Assembly: GCA_907165275.2 (NCBI GenBank)
Contig: OU015659.1
Coordinates: 1,592,501 to 1,656,500, forward strand
From: Zygaena filipendulae
Taxonomy: Eukaryota; Arthropoda; Insecta; Lepidoptera; Zygaenidae
Reading direction: 5' to 3'
Length of the DNA: 64,000 bases
This document shows, in pieces, positions 32,468-44,445 of this stretch (position 1 is its first letter; every line of letters begins with the position of its first letter). A program made the translations under genes and the position numbers. The notes below the pieces were generated by a model. It did no database searches and had not been told where the DNA came from. It saw only the letters and a program-made list of their open reading frames with translations.

Positions 32468-33871
32468 ATGTGGAAAATATTATTCGTTCTCCTCCACACC
32501 TTCTTCAATGTCCGATCTTCCATAGCTCAGTCAGAAGACACTTCGTTGTTCGGCGCTATAATAACGGGCATAAAATGTAAGTGAACCTTTAAAATTGCCT
32601 TTTAGAATCTTAAAAAAATATGTACCTAATGAAATAATCGATCTTTTGTGTTTATTACTGATTAAAAAATAAAAAGCTTAAATGTTGTTTGCAATAGTAA
32701 TTTGAACAATCATTACTACTAGTATTATTAATGCGAATGTGAGTTTGTTTGTTACGCCTCTCAGGCCCTAACAGCTCAACCGATCATCATGAAGTTTTGC
32801 GTACACAATCTATATAGAAGGATATAGGATGCTTTATGTTGCAGAATTCTAGCTGAAAATTTGAAACTAACGCGAGTGAAGCCACGTGAAACAGCTAATA
32901 GTGTATAATTGTTTTTAACAGGTGATTGTAATAGGAGAGAAGACTTAAATGTTTCAAAGGTCGTAATAAAAATGCACAACTATGAGACCGGTGCAAGCGC
33001 AGCTTATCCCATAGCTGATGCTGCAGAGGCAATACTCAGTAGAACAGACTTTGATCCAACACAATGCATACAAATGTTCATAAATGGTTTCAAAAATGCA
33101 AGCGTGAACGATGGTGATTGTGCTCTCTCAAAAATAAAGTGCAACGGAAGAAGACCTTTAGCGATAACCGTTGACCACGCAGAATACACTGACGGTAATA
33201 ATATACAAAAATTTAACACGATACAATTGTATAAAAGAGCCGTTTATTATACCAAATCCATCGGTTACCAACTCGGTAAGTTTGTGGTGAAAATATTGGC
33301 AGAAGTAGACAGAGATAACATCGATATGTTTGGACATAGTTTGGGTGCTCAAATGCTTGGATACATAGGAATCGTTGTGATCAAAGAAACAGGCATGCCA
33401 TTGGATAAACTGTACGCCGCAGACGCAGCTGGGCCGTGCTTTGATAATTGCCCAAACGAAAATATAAGATCCGGACAAGCAAATATAGTTATATCGTTTC
33501 ATTGTAATGCCGGGAGATTCGGAACGAATATGACAGTGTCCGATTACGATTTCTTCTCAAATGACGGTGTTCATCAAGACAATTGCAACTATGGTGATAT
33601 TGATCCTGTCTCAACCTATTTAGAAAGTTTATGCAGTCATTTGAAATGTGTTCCCATATTGACCAATACAGCTTTGAATGGAGGATGGAACGCTGTGAAG
33701 TGCCCTTCGTCGGTTGAATATTTCGATGGAAGCTGTGATGAGAATGAATCAACGTTGGCTGGCTATAGGCTAGTACCGAACACATCTCACGGCGTATATT
33801 ATTTTATACCCTCAGATGAGCTCTATTGCGATGAACCTTTTTTTCAAAAGCAATTGGGGTCGAATTTGTAA
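32468..33871 (+). CDS. Secreted lipase of the pancreatic lipase family (two exons)
   Basis: The model joins 32468-32576 and 32922-33871 (352 aa). Exon 1 starts at the first ATG after a plausible initiator and encodes a signal peptide (K3, then hydrophobic ILFVLLHTFF, likely cut after SSIA). The donor is T|GTAAGTG and the acceptor TTTTTAACAG, rebuilding a Cys codon. The rest matches alpha/beta-hydrolase neutral lipases: nucleophile elbow GHSLGAQ (Ser176), acid in YAADAAGP (Asp204) and LCSH (His276), in family order with plausible spacing, plus many Cys. The canonical VDW after the core strand reads VDH here. Five N-x-S/T sites fit secretion. By family it should hydrolyse acylglycerols or phospholipids outside the cell, for example in the gut lumen; lipase and phospholipase A1 cannot be separated here. 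The body is one 950-nt exon. The single intron holds a Helitron, and a MITE begins 12 nt after the stop. Confidence 0.88.
32714..32899 (+). mobile_element. HEL copy inside the lipase intron
   Basis: Body CGCTCAGG-like to AACGCGAGTGAAGCCACGTG, ending CAGCTAATAG. It lies 22 bp upstream of the exon-2 acceptor, so it sits close to the branch region. Confidence 0.65.
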
Positions 33872-33883
33872 TGTTACCAGCAG

Positions 33884-34097
33884 CGTAATTATGTAACTTT
33901 TGTTGCTATCATATTTTAGTTTCCATCAGAAAAATACCGATTAATCGTGTTTGGGCAGATTCAAATTTTGAAGTATGTTTATTATGGTTGATTGCTAGAT
34001 ATTGTAGGTGTCAAAACGTGTATATTGTAATCGCAAAACCACCATGTTTTTGATCGCAACAGAAAAATGATAGAAAAAAAAGTTACGTAATGACTCC
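33884..34097. mobile_element. M6 MITE just behind the lipase stop codon
   Basis: Ends TAATTATGTAACTTTTGTTG and AAAGTTACGTAATGACTCCC. It begins 12 nt after the stop, so it occupies the lipase 3' UTR; the nearest AATAAA downstream is at 34494. Confidence 0.65.
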
Positions 34098-35518
34098 CCA
34101 GGGCTACTTTCAATGCCATTGAAAGACCAATCTATAAAGGCCCTTAAAGTATCCGGTATAAAATTAAAAATCATATTTTATCGACGAGAATAGAAGACTG
34201 AATACTTTTATTTAATATTATTATCCTTCGTTTAACTCAACTCGTTTCAAAAAAATATTTCCTCTATAGATACAGGAAAATTTTGTTAGAAACTGTCTTA
34301 AAACTTCCTTGACCGATGGAAAGGAACGAAATATAGTTACAGCTAGTATAAAAAATTTTTGTGTGTACCGATAAGCTTAGTGGGCGTTTAGCCTATAATC
34401 GTAATAGTATAGTTTAATCAACACTGCTTCTTGCAACGGCAATTTTACACAAAATCTACCACCACCGGTAACGGTAAGTACATTATATATATAAATAAAG
34501 TTTTAGCCGGGCCTATAATGTTTACTATGTATGAGATACTATAGCTTATATTTTAGCGATAAAATATTTACACAAATATGTATAACGGCTGGCTAAAAAA
34601 ATTACAGTACCTATGTCTTACTAAAAAATAAGGTTCATCCAAACGAAGAACTTAACCGATGGAGTTTATTGTGTAAATTAAAGGTGCTCGTTCCACCATT
34701 TATACGTATTTTGTGTAGTTTTAAATCATTAAAACTAGATTTTGTAGTGTCTTACGGTGCTGTGTTGGAAAATAAGTTTCGTAGTGGCGGGCTTTGAGTA
34801 ACAGAATCCTCCAGGCGACAGTGGTCTCCGAAGATTTTATCAAGTGGAGGTTTATAGGGTTTCGCAACGTTATTGTCTAATGTTACACCTCTTTTACAAT
34901 GAAAAACACAGATATACACTCTACAGATGTACACTCTTTATCTCATGACCCTTTCTCCGTCTTAGATACACATTTCTACGAAACCCCAGAAGCAGCGATC
35001 TTAAAATAACATTTACGAGAGATACCCGTATATTATATTATGCCGTACACCTGTAAAATTTTACATTACGTTCGGTTTTAAAGCTGTATTATGAAGTATT
35101 TCACCGTGACGCTCGACGCCCTCCCGGCGACCGGTGAACAAAGAAACATGGAATTCGCAATTCACGCTAGAAAAAGACCCAACGTAAATCGTTCCTGGGT
35201 ATTTCCGAACGAGTTTTTAACAGGCTTCACTTCTAACTAAGGAGCAACGTAATAAAATCTTAGAAGTTAGTTTTAACCTATTTCTAAACGTAGTCGTATC
35301 GAAATAAAACTTTGTAATATTATAGTTATTATGCAGACCAGGTTAGGAATATTACAAGACGGTCTCTGCCGCCCTGAAAAAAAGCGCGTCATGTAAAGAG
35401 CTTGCCAGCAGTTTTACTCAATACTTTCAGGACGACCTTCAGTAATGAAGAGTGCGAGAAAAAGAAAGATGAAGACAATAATATGTAAGTACCTATGTAG
35501 TTCAGATAACAATCACTT
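34098..35518. other. Downstream flank of the lipase gene
   Basis: AT-rich. The first AATAAA after the stop is at 34494. A small CpG patch at 35109-35140 has no frame. Confidence 0.35.
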
Positions 35519-35718
35519 ACATAGTATAAAGTAAAGTCGCTTTCTCTGTCCCTATATCCCTATGTATGCTTAAATCTTTAAAACAACGCAACGGATTTTG
35601 ATGCGGTTTTCACCAATAGATAGAGTGATTCATGAGGAAGGTTTATAACTATATTTTATCCTGGAATTCCCACGGGAACTCCGAAATTACCGCGGGTGAA
35701 ACCGCGCGGGTCAGTTAG
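35519..35718 (+). mobile_element. HEL copy, subfamily b
   Basis: ACATAGTATAAAGTAAAGTC start, then ACCGCGGGTGAAACCGCGCG near the end; terminus TTAG|T. Confidence 0.68.
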
Positions 35719-36250
35719 TTCTACATATATTATTATGACACGGAGCTGATGTAATGATAGAGCGGGCGAATGTTCTAAGAACTCCGTAATTAAAGCACGC
35801 GATCTCATCGACCTGGGGCTCGTTTGATTGGTCTTGACCAGGTTTATGGTCCTGGATGGTAAATTTTTAGTTCCGTTTTCTCTTAAAGTGTTTATTTTGT
35901 TGAACTCGAAATTCTAAGCAATAGAGACGTAAATTGTGTATGGAAGGTTCTATGAAAATAAATAGGATCTTATTTCTGTGAATTTTGTTTGATTTGGAAT
36001 TTAAGTTTTTGGGTCAAAATAACGCAGGTAATTTGTATCAAGAGCAGTTTCCATGGTATACTCTTCGTTCACTATCTTTATGTACTAAATAAAATTACCA
36101 TTTCGGATTTATACGATCTACTTTTACGACTTGAGTTTAAAAAAATACATTTAATTCTCATTGTTCATGCTGCTTGCATCTGACTTGACCACCGCGTATC
36201 CAATCGATTACAATTGACAAAAAAAAACATACATACAGCCGAATACAGAG

Positions 36251-36467
36251 GGGCTATTATGTAACTTTTGTTTCTATCATTATTTGGTTGCAATCAAAAA
36301 TATAACGGTTTTGCGATTACAATATGCACGTTTTGACGCTTACAATATCTAGCAATCAACCAAAATAAACATACTTCAAAAGTTAAAGCTGCCTAAATTA
36401 ATCACAAAACCGCTATTTTTTTCATTGAAACTGAAATATGAATGCAACAAAAGTTACATGATTGCCC
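36251..36467. mobile_element. MITE family M6
   Basis: 217 bp with inverted ends GGGCTATTATGTAACTTTTG and CAAAAGTTACATGATTGCCC. It interrupts a family E repeat between GCCGAATACAGA and GAACCTCC. Confidence 0.68.
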
Positions 36468-36912
36468 AGCAGAACCTCCTTTTTGGAAATCGGTTAAAAA
36501 TTGATATTGCACGAGGACTCCTAATGACAGCACAGAATCCCTAGATACATAAATGCAGCTAGCAATACAATTAATCGTCTGGAATTCAATTAGTATGTGC
36601 TGTAAACCGTGTATAACTTACCGCGCCTATCACCGAAGCATTAACGCTTCGATAATTGCGTTCAGATGTTTTGTTATTCTATACGTATCATGTACTATGT
36701 ATTGTTTGATACTTCCCTGCTTATACCAGTAACGAGTTGTATATTGTATAAGCCTATTATAATGATACCTTAGGCACTGAGAATGTTTGCCATATCCATA
36801 TAATTTTGGAGTAGGTGAGTATTATATTATGTGTACCTACTGTATTTCTATTAGCTGAATAAATTAAATGAACAAATTATAGCTGTGTGTCAAAATCAAA
36901 CTATGGCTAATC

Positions 36913-37236
36913 GGCTAGTTTCCTAAATTTTTCTTTTTAGTCCGTTTTGTAGATTATTAAAAAATATTGGACACGTATTTTTTTATTTTTTATGTAACCA
37001 AAAAATAACGGAGATATATCAAGTCGAAATTTCATATGACGTCACGCCTCGCTACAGTTTGTTCGCACGTTATAGCGAGCTGTGACGACACAAGTCCCCC
37101 ACCCTAAACTTTAATGCGCTTAATCTATGCATATTTCCATTATTTTAAAAAAGCAAAAAATACGTGTCTTTTATTTTTTTATTATCTAACTGACGGACTA
37201 AATAGAATTTTGATTTTTTTACCCAGGAAACTAGCC
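36913..37236 (-). mobile_element. MITE subfamily M1b, complete copy
   Basis: The core equals M1 in reverse (AGTCCG, TTGGACACGTATTTTT, TGACGTCA, AACTTTAATGCGCTT, AACTGACGGACTAA), but the termini are different: GGCTAGTTTCCTAAATTTTT and CCAGGAAACTAGCC form a 12-bp TIR. Confidence 0.68.
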
Positions 37237-37329
37237 TATTTCTATAAGGACCGTTTACTCTCAGAAACACACAACAGTTAAATTAGTAGATAATTAATTA
37301 CGGGTTACGTTAACAATTAGATACGATTG

Positions 37330-37520
37330 TGTCGACGCTCGACCGTTTGCCTCGGGAGCGGAACTGGACACGGCGAGTATCGCGAGCGGCGGGTAACTCT
37401 GAACTCAACTAACTGGTGCGCGGGCGCGCCCTTAGGCGGGATGAGCGTCGACACGATACGGGTAGTAGTAGCGGGGTACGAGGGGTATCAGGTAGCTTGC
37501 CTGAATGGCTGCGCGCTATA
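37330..37520. other. GC-rich island
   Basis: GGCGAGTATCGCGAGCGGCG, GGTGCGCGGGCGCGCCC and a repeated GTCGACGCTC/GAGCGTCGAC. The 64-codon frame here has no protein-like features. It may be a 5' UTR or promoter. Confidence 0.25.
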
Positions 37521-37639
37521 AAATCTAATTATCTAGATAACTGCTTTCTACGGTGCTTATCAATTATTTGCTAATGCATTTTTTGTCTGTCCGTTTGTAC
37601 CCTGTACAAGTACGTGTGAACGTCAAGCCCCAGAAAGGG

Positions 37640-37780
37640 GAGAGTGGCAACTAGGGACAAGGATCAGAGCAAAAAAAGAATGTGTAGGGTACGGTGCGTC
37701 CCGGGCGACCGGGGCTTTCCGGCCCGCGATTCGCTCCGTATAACCAAGATTGGTTGGTAGGACCCTGGTTTGGAGGTGGG
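37640..37780. other. GC-rich patch
   Basis: GTCCCGGGCGACCGGGGC and TTTCCGGCCCGCGATTCGC. No frame, no known repeat. Confidence 0.2.
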
Positions 37781-37837
37781 TTGTCCGTTTGTCTTCGAAA
37801 CTTTCTCTATCTATTTATCTATTTCCATCAATCTATA

Positions 37838-38040
37838 TTAATGTTAAAAAGAGGTAAAGTTTGTGAATTGTGAGTTTGTGACGTTATGGGCGGTAATATC
37901 TGGATCTACTGAACCGATTTTGAAAATTATTTTACATATAGGAAGCTACGGTAGCCCTGAGTGACATAGAGTACTTTTTATCCCTAAATTCCCACGGGAA
38001 CACCGGAACTACTACGGATAAAACCGCGAGGGACAGCTAG
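37838..38040 (+). mobile_element. HEL copy, subfamily c
   Basis: Characterised by GAGGTAAAGTTTGTGAATTG and GAAGCTACGGTAGCCCTGAG. CTAG end at 38037-38040. A sister copy is at 44262. Confidence 0.68.
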
Positions 38041-38547
38041 TCTTTTAATAACTTAAATTCTGAAATTAATTTCATTAATATAGACACCGTTTAGAGCCGG
38101 CAGCTATTTATTTGTGTGTCGAAGCGTATATCGACCTCTTTTGTATTAAAGAAAGGTAAACCAAAGACGGTAACAATATTGTTTGCAACGAACTTGTGTT
38201 ACTGGCACATATTGTAGGTATAGGCCGAAAACAGAGCGGGCATCGCTGTGCAGCCGCGGAAACACATCTCTTTGAATAATTCAGGCACAATCACGGGGTC
38301 TTTCATTTATTCATGCACTATACAGACGGGCGTGCGAGATGTTTTCATTTTTGTGCTATTTTCGTATTTTTTTTTTCGAGACCATAAAAGGAGATTAGTA
38401 GGGCAACTCGGTGACCCGGTTTCGCGGAAAGCACACAGTTACTTGTGTGTGATGAAGCTCTGAATGGAAAAGTAATTTTACTTTGTACCTATGATGGTTT
38501 TCCCGCCGACTGTTGGTGGCGTATTAACTAGATATTCATAAAATATA

Positions 38548-38706
38548 CTAGCTGTTCCACGCGGTTTCGCCCGCGTCAATTTCGGAATTCCGAAATAAAA
38601 AGTACAGGTACCCTATGTCCTTTTCTGTACCCTTGGCAACGTTTGCACATGATGATGTAACAAATAAACAAACAAACTCACATTTGCATTTATAAAATTA
38701 CTCAGG
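38548..38706 (-). mobile_element. HEL copy
   Basis: CTAG hairpin at left; shortened body; ends near AAATTACTCAGGA. Confidence 0.7.
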
Positions 38707-38819
38707 AGTTCTATTCGATATCTGTATCAAACAATGAAACTTTCAGTTTATCTACATGAATTTCGGTTACGGATGTTTTAGAAAACATTACGTGCTTAAA
38801 AAACAATCAAAAAAATCCG

Positions 38820-38960
38820 CAACGGTGTCGGTATCGGGTCGCGCGCCGCTGTAGAGTAAGGCTTATCGCTACACTACGTTCCGCTCGTAGCACTCGCAGC
38901 GCGCGTAGACCCGTAGCAGTCGCTTGCCGCCGCCGGCCGCTGTCTGTCCGCATCGCTTCT
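38820..38960. other. CpG island-like patch
   Basis: GGGTCGCGCGCCGCTGTAG, GCAGCGCGCGTAGACCCG, GCTTGCCGCCGCCGGCCG. It could be a promoter; nothing coding follows on either strand. Confidence 0.25.
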
Positions 38961-39659
38961 GTGCTACGCGTTTAACCGCAAAATAAAAATTATTATAGAA
39001 TTTCAAAGAAAAACATCGAGGTATCAATATGTTAGTAAGCTTTTTATTTTAGTTTAGTTGCGCTTATTGTGCCAGTTATCAAATATATTACTAAGTTAAA
39101 AAAGTTTTCCCTGAATTACATAATTCACTTAGAATTATGTAATTGTTTACGAGAAATAAACATCTTCTTAAACCTTAAACCTAAATATGTTGGTATTTGT
39201 CGGTAAAATATACGAGTAGATACGTAATATTAAATATTATCACCAAGTTTTAAGTTCATAGGCCAACGGGAAGCTGAAAAATACTTCTGTAGAAAATGAT
39301 GTTGAAAAGCTGACTTTGGCGGCTTTTCATGCCTTTGTTTCCCGATATTTTTAAAAACAAAAATTATTTATTTAAACTTTATGCACATAATGGTACAAAA
39401 GGCGCACTTAATGCCACAATTACAGTTTTATCTACAGAATGAGCTATATTCAACAATATCCCACTCGATTCCGTAGAGAAACAAAAAAACAAAAAATTTG
39501 CACCCCTCTTTTGCTGTATGGGATCTCCCCTTGAAATCCTTAAAAATATCAGCAACTTCTACAGTTTGGCTGTAAAATTCGTGTGACAGATGACGAACAG
39601 ACGGACATGCTAGTGAGAGCAATATATTGCTCCGTTTGGACCCAGCGGGTACGTGTAAC

Positions 39660-40140
39660 GAGGCGGCCGTATGCCACTCGTTATGATATCCCGCCTCATT
39701 TCTAATATTTATTATTTATTTTTAATCTGTTCTTTTTATATTTAAAATTTTTGACTTTTTGACTTTTGATTAGAACTAGATACATTTTAAAAATACAAAA
39801 AGCTCCAATTTAAAAAAAATCTTTTATTTCGAGCTAGTCCAAGATTTTATTACTTCCGACCCCTCACAATTGGCCACTCGTTACAATATCCAGCCTCATT
39901 TGTATTACTTTTTATTTTTAAGATAAGTTCTTTTTTATATTCTATTGATATTCTTTTTATAAATTTCAAATATTTTTTATATTCTGATTTTGTATTTTAT
40001 GTAGGACTTCAATTCCAGATTCGGCACAATAAAGATCTAAATTATTTGTCTCTCAATAAATTTTATTTAACTATTTTATTTTATTTATTATCTTATTTGA
40101 GCTAGCCGAGGGCTATTATTATTACCACGAACCTCACATA
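39660..40140. repeat. Diverged tandem duplication of about 200-270 bp
   Basis: GCCACTCGTTATGATATCCC (39672) recurs as GCCACTCGTTACAATATCC (39872). GAGCTAGTCCAAGATTTTAT recurs as GAGCTAGCCGAGGGCTATTA. Very T-rich otherwise. Confidence 0.55.
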
Positions 40141-40532
40141 CGGAACCCTAAAAATCATTACAATCATTATAAACCATAACATTTCAGTGTTTTACGAGGG
40201 TGAAAATTTGATATATTTATTTTTCAACTTCCAGAAAATGTAAATTTATTCCGTCAGTCATTTACCTAGCTATTTTAAAAATAGGTAGGTACTTATTTGT
40301 GTATTTTTTTAATATGACGAGCAATCCAAATAATTTTATTCGCAGTAGCACCGCTAAATCCCTTTGAATCCAATTAAAAGTTTTAAATTAGTTTGCTTTG
40401 TAAAATCGCGGTTTAATAACTTAAGCTTCCGACACTGGTTTGCATAAATTGTGATTTGTTTTCGTAACGATTCGTTTCTTTTGGGGATACGGATAAGATC
40501 GAAATGGGATCTAAAGGTGTGGGATTAACATA

Positions 40533-40861
40533 ATAGGGATGTGGACTACTTTTGAAAATCAAAATCCCAATTAGTCTGTCAATTAGAAAATAAAAAAACA
40601 ATAGACACGTATTTTTTGCTTTTTCAAATAAATTTAAATATACAGAGATAAAGCGCATCAAAGTTTAGGGTGAGGGGGTCGTGACGTCACTAACCGCTAA
40701 AACCGCCATACAAACTGTCCGAATAGTGACGTCACGCGAAATTTCAACTCAATATATCGCCGTTATTTTTTGATTACTTAAAAAAAGAAAAAATACGTGT
40801 CCAATAATTTTTAATAATCTACAAGACGGACTAAAAAGTAAAAATTAGTCAACATGCCCAT
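40533..40861 (+). mobile_element. M1 MITE, complete copy
   Basis: Both TGACGTCA sites present; TA on the left, TT on the right, so the duplication has decayed. Confidence 0.78.
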
Positions 40862-40892
40862 TTGCACGAATTTAAAGTTCGTTGCTTACGCG

Positions 40893-41096
40893 ATGCAGTT
40901 ATTTTGGCACTATACGGAAAAGATGGTTGACAAACAAACTTACCTTATGGTATATATTACTGTGGTACTATTAATTAATTTATTGAACATACATATTTTT
41001 CTATATGTGGAAACAGCTAGGTCTAGGAAATTTTTATATGTGATTTTTATTCTGTATTTTTTGTACCATTTGTTTCCCGAACAATTAAATGAATAA
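40893..41096 (+). other. Small hydrophobic open frame after an M1 MITE
   Basis: MQLFWHYTEKMVDKQTYL, then two hydrophobic stretches (VYITVVLLINLLNIHIFL and FLYVIFILYFLYHLF) and EQLNE. AATAAA overlaps the stop. It could be a membrane-protein exon or AT-rich chance; a long Helitron-free flank gives no help. Confidence 0.2.
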
Positions 41097-41582
41097 ATAA
41101 TTAAATACATATTAGCTATTAGTTGAATATGGAATGCCATCAACAGATTAATGAAAATATGTTTTTTTTTTATAATAACAAGTCAAGTTTTATATCAAAA
41201 AAATTTAAAAAAGGACGAAATTTTTAACCCTTTCACCGCCATCCCCATAATGTCACGATCTACGAAAGACGTGCTCCTGGGTCCAGAAACGCAATATTAC
41301 GTTACGTTACGTTACTAACAAACTTTATATTTATTAGATTACATGATAAATATTCCCAACATTAGGAGAAATCATGCCTATAGCCTCAGACGAAATAAAA
41401 ACTCGCATACAGTCTGGAGGTATTGGCAATGTTTTTGTAACCTTAACTTATTATAAAAACGTGACGGTCGAAGAATTAAGTAACAAAATTTTAAACTATT
41501 TGTCTAATTTTTGCCAATAATTTTTGCCACGTTGACAAGTGCCAAGTTGCCAACAGACTTTCTTTCACATTTATAAATTTAC

Positions 41583-41665
41583 TAGCTGTTCTCCGGGATT
41601 TCACCCGCGGCAGTTTCGGAGTTACCGCGGGAATTCCAGGATGGAAGTTACCCTATGTCCTGCAT
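41583..41665 (-). mobile_element. HEL 3' end
   Basis: CTAG hairpin and GGAATTCCAGGAT are clear, then the sequence changes to a G/T-rich stretch. A GTAGGAT scrap at 42077-42083 may be the displaced other end. Confidence 0.6.
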
Positions 41666-42076
41666 TTGTACATTGTGTTCCTTCGGGGGATTTGTGGTGT
41701 GAATTGGGGATGAGTGGTGTCTGTCCGTTAATTGTGTCGTATTCGTTTTGCATTGGGGATGTTTGGATGGTTGTGTCGGTCGTTGTCCTACTAATATGAT
41801 AAACGTATTGATGGGATGGTGGCTGGCATGGTTGTCTGGTTGTCCTTGGTGTGGGATGGGCATGGCATGATTGATGATGGGCTGGCATAGTTATTTGTCC
41901 TTGATGTATATTGTATTGTTTTTGGGGGAAGTATAGTGTGTAAATGTATAATATAATCTATAAATGTATAAATATAAATATAATGTAATTTACTAACAAT
42001 AGGTTAAGCAATCATGTTACTAACAAAATGATCCAAGTTGGTTCTAAATAAATAAATAATAATAATAATAATAATA
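41666..42076 (+). mobile_element. G/T-rich stretch ending in a (TAA)n tail, probable LINE 3' end
   Basis: 41690-41910 is strongly G/T-rich on the + strand (repeated GGGATG, GGCTGGCATGG), then AT-rich, then GTTCTAAATAAATAAATAAT and TAA repeats. It interrupts a HEL copy. The assignment rests on the tail and position. Confidence 0.35.
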
Positions 42077-42864
42077 GTAGGATGAAACATAAATTCTTAG
42101 ACTTAAGAGAGATATGGCTGGCCACAAAAATACACTATTGAGAAATTATACATAATTATTATCATGATGAAACTCATCGAAAAGCTCCATGTGACCTTTA
42201 AAAACGGAACAATATAGCTAAATACCGTTTACTCCTTTTATTAATAACTAATCGTTGTTTTGTCGACCGTTTTATTCACACTTTTGTGCTTCAAACACAA
42301 TAAAACGGGGCGTGCATTATAATACACACATCAAAAGTGTCTAGGGATCAAGTACATTTTTTCAAGATTTTTAGCATGCCAAATCGCTGCGAATCTGTGA
42401 TTCGTATCAATGGAAGGAACACAGAGTATTAATTTGTTTAGTCATTACAATATAAGTTTCAAAATCCCCTGTTTTTGCCTTTTTTTGCTATTTTATTGTC
42501 GACTTGGAATTGGTTCAATTTCTCACAACTTACAAAAAATGAAATTTTTCTTAATTTATTTAAAATGTGGGGATGAGTTGTTATTTTAGATATGGGAAAT
42601 AAGGTAGGCGGTCAGTTCAGAAGATTAAATTAGATTTAAATTAATTGAGTTTCGTTTTATAGCAAAAAATGTTTTGATCCCTAGACACTTTTGATGTGTG
42701 TATTTATGGCTGGAAAATTTGTAGGTGCTTTGTATGGGATGATAAATGGCGATCGACGTTTGGGAACATCTGCGGTATAGCGACAGGTAGGTACCTATTT
42801 CGAATTTAATAACACGCTGGAATAACTGGCCAGCGACACTCCCTTGAACCAAAAGTTACTATGC

Positions 42865-43020
42865 ATTTATGCGCGAACTTTTTTACCAACTTTGGAATAC
42901 TTAACCAAATTTCTATGTCCGCGTCATACATTGGTAAGGTTGGCACAAAATGCTTTCATAGATTGGATCAGCGATTAGTATGGAAGTGCCTACTCTTAAA
43001 ACGTAGTGACAGTGACGTAG
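42865..43020 (+). repeat. R1 repeat
   Basis: CGCGAACTTTTTTACCAAC to CCTACTCTTAAAACGTAGTG. Confidence 0.55.
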
Positions 43021-43114
43021 CAAGTGCTCAAAACTACAGTTCTAATTTAGAAGCGTATTTAAAATTTATCATATTTTTTTATACTTTTCTCTGTGGCCAT
43101 TACTTATTTGGCTA

Positions 43115-43256
43115 TTTATTTATTTATTTATTTATTTAACAATTAATGCACACAAGGACAACAAAAAAGGAAAGAAAGTATAAAAGTAATCATGTACAAG
43201 GGTCATGCTTATTCCATGTAGAATTTCTTCCAGCAGGCTATGTTAAAGCAAATCTA
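43115..43256 (-). mobile_element. LINE 3' end with TTTA-type tail
   Basis: The minus strand reads CTGGAAGAAATTCTACATGG to CTTGTGTGCATTAATTG and (AAAT)n. Confidence 0.6.
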
Positions 43257-43553
43257 TCTATACTATAATAAAAGAGTAGAATCTGCGATTCAGTACATTG
43301 AATATTTTTAACAAAAACTGACAGGGGACGATAAACGAAGAGTAACCAACCACAAAAAAGGGTTTTTTAAATTATCTGTCTGTCTGTCTGTCTGTTCGCG
43401 ATAATCTCCGAACGGATTTTCATGCGGTTTTCACAGGTAGATTAAGCTAACCTCGAGCTACATATAGGCTTTGTTTCATTTAAATCGGATATTGGGAAAA
43501 AAATTTGTTATACAAAAACGTTTCATGCGGGTGAAATCGCGGGGCACAGCTAG
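43257..43553 (+). mobile_element. HEL copy, subfamily d
   Basis: Starts TCTATACTATAATAAAAGAG, contains a (GTCT)n run, then GATAATCTCCGAACGGATTT, and ends GCGGGGCACAGCTAG with A/T flanks. Confidence 0.72.
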
Positions 43554-44261
43554 TCTTAAATAAATAATGTATTCCCATATTGAAGAAAAAAAAAACGTTT
43601 ATTCGGCTAGCGACAAACTCATAGATGACTTGCCTATTTATTAATAAAGACTCATTTTAGATTATTCTAAGTAGGTAAGTATATAATAACAGAAAAGTTT
43701 ATAAATATTACGGAGTACAAACGCTGATTTTACATTTAATTATTAAAATTTTATTAAAATGTAAGCATAATTATTATGCATAGTGGGTCCAAATTTCCTT
43801 TAAGGTGTCAAAATTTAATCAATTATATTATCAATATCGTAAAAAAGAAAAACTATTTTGTTCACAGAAAATTTAGGTAAATAAGCTAAACATTAAAAAA
43901 AAAACTCGCACACAGAATTAGGTAAAGATCTAAACCTTTCTTAAGAGTTGCTTAGAGAGAATCCCTCATCTTTATTATTCTGCAACCTAAAGTTCCAATG
44001 TTTAACAACTGTTGTAAAAATAAAGAGAAGAATTCGAAACTTGAAAGTATCAAGGTAAGGTAAGGTAAGGTAATACCCACACATAACTTCCTTCATTTCG
44101 TTGCCGCGTTGACGCTGGAAAATCCCCACAACTTCTTACACCAAACTCCAAGGCTTACCCCTAAAACCATGTTGCGATTTATAAGTTATGAGCGATAATT
44201 GATTTTGGAATCGGGGTGATGAAAAAAATTATTTGATTTTCCTTTTTCTATAGGTAAGTAC

Positions 44262-44445
44262 TAATATTATAGAGAGGTAAAGTTTGTGAATTGTGAGTTC
44301 GTGATGCTATAGGGAGTAATATCTGGAGATACTGAACCGTTTTTGAAAATTCTCTCGCTTATAGAAAGCTACGGTAGTCCTGAGTAACATAAGGTACTTT
44401 ATATCCCGAAATTCCCACGGGAACTCCGAAATTACCGCGGGTATT
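44262..44445 (+). mobile_element. HEL copy, subfamily c, 3' truncated
   Basis: Near-identical in layout to 37838-38040 but stops at ATTACCGCGGGT without the hairpin's second arm. Confidence 0.65.

Noticed and set aside
44050..44075. GGTAA repeats as telomeric sequence
   Set aside because: Insect telomeres are TTAGG/CCTAA; GGTAA is not a rotation of it. The TTACG run at 41298 fails for the same reason.
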